From NCBI GenBank assembly GCA_937914675.1, contig CALDOC010000330.1, positions 1 through 9,426 on the forward strand: a stretch of DNA of 9,426 nt. Direction: 5' to 3'. Made by a program: the position numbers and the translations under genes. The number at the start of each line of letters is the position of its first letter. Within the stretch, counting starts at the first letter, position 1. Shown in pieces: positions 5,891 to 9,426 of the stretch. Source of the stretch: an uncultured Sulfurimonas sp. (GTDB lineage: Bacteria > Campylobacterota > Campylobacteria > Campylobacterales > Sulfurimonadaceae). Below the pieces are notes generated by a model. It worked only from the letters and a program-made list of their open reading frames with translations, searched no databases and had not been told where the DNA came from.

Positions 5891-6813
5891 TAATTTTGGT
5901 GATAATCATTTACGATAATGTATTTCAGTCCATCTCGCGTTGAACGAATCACTACGTATTTATCTGGGTATTTGTCTCGTAACTCTTTTAAAGCGATTTG
6001 AACCAAAACGCCATCCAATATTTTGGTTTGAGCGCGTCCATCTCTGTCTATTGTTTCACATACGCTTTCTATGTAACGAGAAACTGACTCTTCTTGATTT
6101 TTTAAAAATTCCGCTATTTCCAAGCGAAGTTGCACTTTGTATTTGGAATTTATCCAGTTAAACAGCATATAAGATATCGCTTTGTATCTATAGCCCTCTT
6201 TTCCAATAAGCAGCGCGGCGTCCGCTCCTTTAAACTCAATAAAAACGGTTTCACTGTCATACACGCTAACTTCTATTTTCTCAATCTCAAAACAAGTTAA
6301 AGCAAAAAATGAATTTATCTCTTTACTAACGCTTTTAACAATATCTTCAATGCTTGGTTCGCCTTTTTTTTCATCAAACGCGTCGTCGTAATCGGCGGTA
6401 TAACTCACTCCACTTTTTAAATCTTCGTCTTCGTCTTCTTGAGAACTGACAAATGAGGCAGGCGCCATTCTATGATGCAATATGTTGCTAATAGTCGATT
6501 TTACCTTTGGCATTCTCAATTTTTTTGATATTAAATTCTCTTTTTTTTCTACTACTTCTTTTTTAATCTCTAATTTTTCTACTTTAGCTTCATCTTTTAC
6601 GCTCTGAGGTTTTTCAACTTTTTCAACTTCCGCAGGCTTTTCGACTTTTTTCTCTCTTACCGCGACAATTATCGCTGTTTTTTTAAATAGTCCTAAATAA
6701 CCCTCTCTTGGGTGTTGAACCACTTCCGTGCTTAGCTCGGTTACTGAGCAATTAAGTGCGGAAGCGGCGTTTTCATACGCTTGTTGAAGAGTATCCGCTT
6801 CAATTTTAATCAT
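5890..6813 (-). CDS. jag: Jag/KhpB-like RNA-binding protein (Jag-N, KH, degenerate R3H)
   Basis: Encodes 307 residues from ATG 6811-6813. I prefer this to GTG 6823-6825: GGAAAAAAG lies just upstream and ATGATTAA gives an 8-nt overlap with the yidC stop. The Jag N-terminal domain is at 1-52 (MIKIEADTLQQAYENAA, then GYLGLFKKTAIIVAV). A Lys/Glu-rich low-complexity linker (VEKP, KVEKLEIKKEVVEKKE) and an acidic stretch fill about 53-150. A KH domain at about 165-235 has the GxxG loop as GKEG at 204-207. The C-terminal 65 residues fit the R3H fold by length and end pattern, but the Arg and His that name the domain are replaced (LDGVLVQIALKEL where RRxxH is expected). KhpB homologues bind RNA and, in Gram-positives, affect cell elongation. 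The role in this phylum is not established. It lies between yidC and mnmE, the usual place. Confidence 0.92.
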   Translation of the reverse strand: MIKIEADTLQQAYENAASALNCSVTELSTEVVQHPREGYLGLFKKTAIIVAVREKKVEKPAEVEKVEKPQSVKDEAKVEKLEIKKEVVEKKENLISKKLRMPKVKSTISNILHHRMAPASFVSSQEDEDEDLKSGVSYTADYDDAFDEKKGEPSIEDIVKSVSKEINSFFALTCFEIEKIEVSVYDSETVFIEFKGADAALLIGKEGYRYKAISYMLFNWINSKYKVQLRLEIAEFLKNQEESVSRYIESVCETIDRDGRAQTKILDGVLVQIALKELRDKYPDKYVVIRSTRDGLKYIIVNDYHQN

Positions 6814-8425
6814 TCTTTTTTCCACTACTTTTCGCCAACGCTATTTCCGCGTCCTTCATGTTTTTAAATTGCTGATTGACAATGAATTGTTGCGCGATTG
6901 AAAAAAGATTGTTTACGAACCAGTAAAGCACTAAACCAGATGGAAAGGTTACAAAGAAAAACGTAAATATCACAGGAAGATACTTCATTATTTTTTCTTG
7001 CATCGGGTCTGTAAAGTTCGTTGGCGTCATTCGTTGTTGTAAGAACATGGAAGCGCCCATCAATAGTGGCATGATGTAGTAAGGATCCATGCGAGACAAA
7101 TCGTCTACCCACAACAACCATGAAGCTCCTTGAAGTTCGACCGAATTTAGAAGCAAACGATAAATGGCGTAAAAAACGGGAATTTGCATAAGCATTGGTA
7201 GGCAGCCGCCAAGTGGGTTCGCTCCATTCTTTTTGTACATGTCCATAGTTGCCGCGTTTAATCTTTGCGGATCTTTTTTATACTTCTCTTTAAGTTCTTT
7301 GAGTTTTGGAGCAAGGTCTTTCATCTTCTGCATAGACATCATTCCCTTGTATGTTAAAGGGTAAAGAATCATTCTAATCAACGCTGTTAAGCCTATGATA
7401 GCCCAACCCCAGTTGCCAAAAATGCCGTGCAACCATGAAAGCACCAAGAAAAGTGGTTGAGACGCGAAAGTAAACCATCCATACTCTATAACGTTTGTGA
7501 GGACTGGGTCAATGGCGTTTAAAGTTTTAAACGTTTTTGGACCAACGTAACCATGAAATTTCATCGTTTGAAGAGCGTCAAAGTACGCAACGGGATTATC
7601 ATCGTTGTCACGGTCTATCATGACGTTTGTATCTTTAGAAAATCCATACATCATACTCGTAGTGTACTGATCGAACGAGGCTACAAGTTCGACTCCCGTA
7701 AAAGTTTTTCTACCTTCCACGTCGCCATCTTCAATGATGGCCAATTGCTTATCGTCAGTGTAAACAAGCGCCCCTTTGGCAGTCATCATCTGTTCGGTTT
7801 CATTTACCTGAGGGCGTTTGCCAACATACACAAAATATCTTTTGTCTTCTGAAAGAGAAACTACGATATCGTAATGTCCATCGGCGTAAAAAGTTATATC
7901 TTTTGTAACTTTAAGAGTGGAAAGTTGTTGAGTTAGTCTAACTTTTTGCGCTTCGCCATCCACTGTAACTTCTTCAACGGATGAAGTATAGGGAGTTGAA
8001 GACGCTTCCGCGTTCAATTTGTCATCTAAGAATCTAACGTATAAAGGTTTAGCTCCAGTTGGGGGAATTATTTGAGCGTGTTTATCGTCAGCGCCTCTAA
8101 ATTTCTCTTCGAGCAGCTCTTTTGACGAGATACGACCAAGAGTGTCCATTTTTAAAATAAAATCTTTGTTTTTTACCGTAAGAATTGTATTTTTAGACTC
8201 TATGTCCGCCACTTTGTCTTTTTGAGATATGACATGACCCGTTTCAACGTCTACCGAGTCGCTGGACAACTTTGTTTCACCGCTAGATTGCGCTTTATTG
8301 ATTTTAGCGTCTTGCGCCACCTCTTTTGCGACGGGTGGGAAAATTGCTGTATAAGCTACGAAAAAAATGACTGATAAGACTACGGCTACGATTAGTCTCT
8401 GATTTGCTGAGAGTTTGTCTAACAC
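6806..8425 (-). CDS. yidC: Membrane protein insertase YidC (Oxa1 family)
   Basis: Encodes 539 residues, the long Gram-negative type with a periplasmic domain. It inserts proteins into the inner membrane, alone or with SecYEG. TM1 is at about 10-30 (RLIVAVVLSVIFFVAYTAIF), with no lipobox cysteine. A beta-rich periplasmic domain covers about 35-310. The conserved insertase core begins near 315 and has a hydrophilic-groove arginine, Arg351, in LTALIRMILYPL. The cytoplasmic helical hairpin lies at about 360-398. GANPLGGCLPMLMQIPVFYA is at 401-420. Two more membrane helices lie at about 448-465 and 481-512. The start is GTG 8423-8425: no ATG fits, and AAAGG lies 8 nt upstream. A 3-nt gap separates it from yidD, and its end overlaps jag by 8 nt. 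Confidence 0.98.
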   Translation of the reverse strand: MLDKLSANQRLIVAVVLSVIFFVAYTAIFPPVAKEVAQDAKINKAQSSGETKLSSDSVDVETGHVISQKDKVADIESKNTILTVKNKDFILKMDTLGRISSKELLEEKFRGADDKHAQIIPPTGAKPLYVRFLDDKLNAEASSTPYTSSVEEVTVDGEAQKVRLTQQLSTLKVTKDITFYADGHYDIVVSLSEDKRYFVYVGKRPQVNETEQMMTAKGALVYTDDKQLAIIEDGDVEGRKTFTGVELVASFDQYTTSMMYGFSKDTNVMIDRDNDDNPVAYFDALQTMKFHGYVGPKTFKTLNAIDPVLTNVIEYGWFTFASQPLFLVLSWLHGIFGNWGWAIIGLTALIRMILYPLTYKGMMSMQKMKDLAPKLKELKEKYKKDPQRLNAATMDMYKKNGANPLGGCLPMLMQIPVFYAIYRLLLNSVELQGASWLLWVDDLSRMDPYYIMPLLMGASMFLQQRMTPTNFTDPMQEKIMKYLPVIFTFFFVTFPSGLVLYWFVNNLFSIAQQFIVNQQFKNMKDAEIALAKSSGKKND

Positions 8426-8428
8426 AAA

Positions 8429-8755
8429 TTACCCTTTGTACGAAAAATTTTTTATGATGTAATAGCGGTCTTTTTTATTTGGAACCAACCAATATTTTAT
8501 TGTCTCAACTGTTAAGTTTTCAGGCTTGACTGAAAGCTTATCCAACAGAGGATATTCTATTCCACCCTCGAAAAGTTGATTACAACGCAGTATTCTAGTA
8601 AAAGAGTGGTAAAAAGCACTTGAAAGTGAGTTATTTACGAAGTTAAGACGCGCATATTCGCTACATGATGGGTAATAACGACATGAACCAAAGCCAATTA
8701 GCGTAATAAACTTCTGATAAAACCACATTAATTTAAGTAAAAGCGATTTTATCAT
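8429..8755 (-). CDS. yidD: Membrane protein insertion efficiency factor YidD
   Basis: Encodes 108 residues, at the longer end for this small family. YidD is a membrane-associated protein that assists YidC-dependent insertion. The family signature appears as LLKLMWFYQKFITLIGFGSCRYYPSCSEYA at about 6-35 (quoted in full only here in words: an amphipathic N-terminal helix, then the invariant CRxxPSCSxYA with Cys25 and Cys31). The C-terminal 40 residues (LSVKPENLTVETIKYWLVP) are less conserved. ATG 8753-8755 overlaps the rnpA TGA as ATGA, a typical coupled start; only a weak AAAGAAA precedes it. It stands directly upstream of yidC, its functional partner. Confidence 0.95.
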   Translation of the reverse strand: MIKSLLLKLMWFYQKFITLIGFGSCRYYPSCSEYARLNFVNNSLSSAFYHSFTRILRCNQLFEGGIEYPLLDKLSVKPENLTVETIKYWLVPNKKDRYYIIKNFSYKG

Positions 8756-9099
8756 ATTGTTTCTTTAAATGTTTTTGCTTTGATTAGGACTTTTTTAAAA
8801 TCATTTGTCAACGCTTCATGAGAACTATCAAATAATCCAATTTTAGCGACAAATACGTAAAGTCCATCTTGAAGGGTGTTTGAATATTCACGAAAAAGAG
8901 CTCTCATTCTACGTTTTGCTCGATTTCTTCTAACGGCGTTACCTAACTTTTTAGTTGCGGTAAAACCTACTTTGTGAATTCCATTTTGAGGAAGAAAAAA
9001 AAGTACAACGGCGTTTGAGTGTTGATTTTTTCCTTTATTATAAACATACTGAAACTCCTTATGGAGCTTTAGCGTGTTAAATCCGCCTAAACTGCCAAT
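8752..9099 (-). CDS. rnpA: Ribonuclease P protein component, apparent ATT start
   Basis: RnpA is the protein cofactor of RNase P, which removes the 5' leader of pre-tRNAs. The open frame runs without interruption from the stop at 9103-9105 to TGA 8752-8754 and reads as a full RnpA: LKLHKEFQYVYNKGK near the N-terminus, VGFTATKKLGNAV and the diagnostic RRNRAKRRMRALFRE basic helix, then DGLYVFVAKIG. The frame contains no ATG, GTG or TTG before the ATG inside RRMRALF, which would remove half the protein. Between the upstream stop and the conserved core the only plausible initiator is ATT at 9097-9099, giving 115 residues beginning (M)GSLGGFNTLKLHKEF and a 13-nt overlap with rpmH. Product is certain. 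The start codon is inferred; ACG at 9076-9078, ribosomal or transcriptional slippage, or a sequence error are alternatives. The 3' end overlaps yidD by 4 nt. Confidence 0.9.
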   Translation of the reverse strand: MGSLGGFNTLKLHKEFQYVYNKGKNQHSNAVVLFFLPQNGIHKVGFTATKKLGNAVRRNRAKRRMRALFREYSNTLQDGLYVFVAKIGLFDSSHEALTNDFKKVLIKAKTFKETI

Positions 9100-9221
9100 C
9101 TTTTACGACCTTTAGCTCTACGACGATTTATGATTCTACGACCATTCTTAGTAGACATGCGTAGTCTAAAACCGTGAGTTCTTTTCTTTGGTGTACTATG
9201 TGGTTGGTATGTTCTTTTCAC
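9087..9221 (-). CDS. rpmH: 50S ribosomal protein L34
   Basis: Encodes 44 residues, the standard bacterial length; it was read directly because of its small size. The sequence MKRTYQPHSTPKKRTHGFRL... continues with RMSTKNGRRIINRRRAKGRK and ends RLAV, a near-perfect match to L34, the small basic protein of the large subunit. Start is GTG 9219-9221, with AAGGA at 9228-9232 placed 6 nt upstream. An ATG at 9224-9226 is out of frame and meets a stop after two codons. It heads the seven-gene operon that continues through rnpA to ruvX, and its last four codons overlap the inferred start of rnpA. Confidence 0.97.
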   Translation of the reverse strand: MKRTYQPHSTPKKRTHGFRLRMSTKNGRRIINRRRAKGRKRLAV

Positions 9222-9251
9222 GACATATCCTTATATAAAATTAAGTCCGAA

Positions 9252-9257
9252 ATAATA
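9252..9257 (-). promoter_or_regulatory. Possible -10 box of the rpmH operon
   Basis: TATTAT on the minus strand, preceded by TTG and a T-rich run (AGTAATATTTTTG), would start transcription about 25-30 nt before the rpmH GTG. The -35 region has no good match. An alternative is TTGAAC (9286-9291) with an 18-nt spacer and TAATAT (9262-9267). A strong operon such as this needs a promoter in the 183-nt gap; which of the two is used cannot be decided by eye. Confidence 0.45.
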
Positions 9258-9375
9258 CAAAAATATTACTTAAAAGGCGATTAATAGTTCAAATTCAACT
9301 CCTTCTTCTCTATTGCCATTCTTTCAATACCTAATAAAAGTCACATAAAGGAAGTTTCTTTAATATTAATTTCTG

Positions 9376-9381
9376 TATAAT
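9376..9381 (+). promoter_or_regulatory. Probable -10 box for the gene starting at 9405
   Basis: A perfect TATAAT preceded by TG and a T/A-rich spacer (TTTAATATTAATTTCTG, 9359-9375). The -35 position (AGTTTC) is weak. Spacing to the ribosome-binding site at 9398-9402 leaves a leader of about 17 nt. The form is the same as for the ilvC promoter. Confidence 0.6.
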
Positions 9382-9404
9382 TTATAGGCATAATAAAAGG
9401 AGAC

Positions 9405-9426
9405 ATGGTGAAATTGTTATTTTGTG
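9405..9426 (+). CDS. Start of an unidentified gene, cut by the window edge
   Basis: Only seven codons are visible (MVKLLFC, then one base). A strong AGGAG at 9398-9402 follows a TATAAT box. AGGAG is 2 nt from the ATG at 9405 but 5 nt from the GTG at 9408, so GTG may be the true start. The hydrophobic KLLF run could open a signal peptide or membrane helix, but too little is present to say what it is. It is transcribed divergently from the rpmH operon. Confidence 0.5.

Noticed and set aside
6500..6680. Repeats of AAA/GAA-rich DNA within jag as a possible tandem repeat element
   Set aside because: It encodes the Lys/Glu-rich linker of Jag; the VEKP and KVEK units are irregular and no exact DNA tandem repeat is present.
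6811..6825. GTG start for jag at 6825
   Set aside because: The sequence GTGGAAAAAAG is better read as the ribosome-binding region for ATG 6811-6813, which begins directly with the conserved MIKIEADT.
7553..7852. 99-residue open frame on the plus strand inside yidC
   Set aside because: It is the complement of the YidC periplasmic domain, with no promoter or ribosome-binding site and no family resemblance.
9222..9404. Possible replication origin beside rpmH
   Set aside because: rpmH often lies near oriC, but I found no cluster of TTATCCACA-like DnaA boxes and no dnaA gene; the one similar string (TTATGTGA on the minus strand) is a poor match.
1..9426. Mobile elements, CRISPR arrays, tRNA or rRNA genes
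   Set aside because: No transposase, integrase, regularly spaced repeats, tRNA-like cloverleaf or rRNA sequence was seen on either strand.

Overview
The window is a chromosomal housekeeping region, most likely from a Campylobacterota (epsilonproteobacterial) genome of the Sulfurimonas type. Three things point this way: the tight minus-strand order rpmH-rnpA-yidD-yidC-jag-mnmE, which matches the order I know from Helicobacter; the rnr-holA pair beside ilvC; and the AT-rich intergenic DNA with T-tract plus TATAAT promoters. The phylum is a fairly safe inference. The genus is a guess from protein flavour and cannot be settled by reading alone.

Layout. Positions 1-1465 (+) hold the 3' end of rnr (RNase R) and holA (DNA polymerase III delta), which overlap by 8 nt. 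A 121-nt gap follows, with an unexplained structured segment. ilvC (class I ketol-acid reductoisomerase) lies on the minus strand at 1587-2609. It diverges from a two-gene plus-strand unit at 2768-4146: an acidic protein I do not recognise, and a protein with a NYN/PIN-like nuclease domain whose start overlaps it by 10 nt. The divergent intergenic region has a clear promoter in each direction, each associated with an inverted repeat. From 9221 down to 4148 runs one compact minus-strand operon, rpmH-rnpA-yidD-yidC-jag-mnmE-ruvX, with no intergenic gap longer than 3 nt. It ends 1 nt from the stop of the nuclease-like gene. At 9405 a new plus-strand gene begins and leaves the window after seven codons.

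How the genes work together. The long operon joins ribosome and tRNA maturation (L34, RNase P protein, MnmE) to membrane-protein insertion (YidD, YidC), an RNA-binding KH protein (Jag) and RuvX/YqgF, a RuvC-fold nuclease of rRNA processing and DNA metabolism. RNase R belongs to RNA turnover, HolA to replication, and IlvC to branched-chain amino-acid synthesis.

The main surprises are: (1) rnpA is intact as a protein but has no ATG, GTG or TTG at its 5' end, so it seems to start at ATT inside rpmH, while the best Shine-Dalgarno/ATG pair nearby is out of frame and leads into a run of eight T; (2) the uncharacterised acidic-protein/NYN-nuclease pair with its own operator-like promoter; (3) a structured orphan segment with a perfect AAGGAGG between holA and ilvC; (4) a Jag protein whose R3H domain has lost its signature Arg and His. 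No mobile element, CRISPR array, tRNA or rRNA gene was seen.
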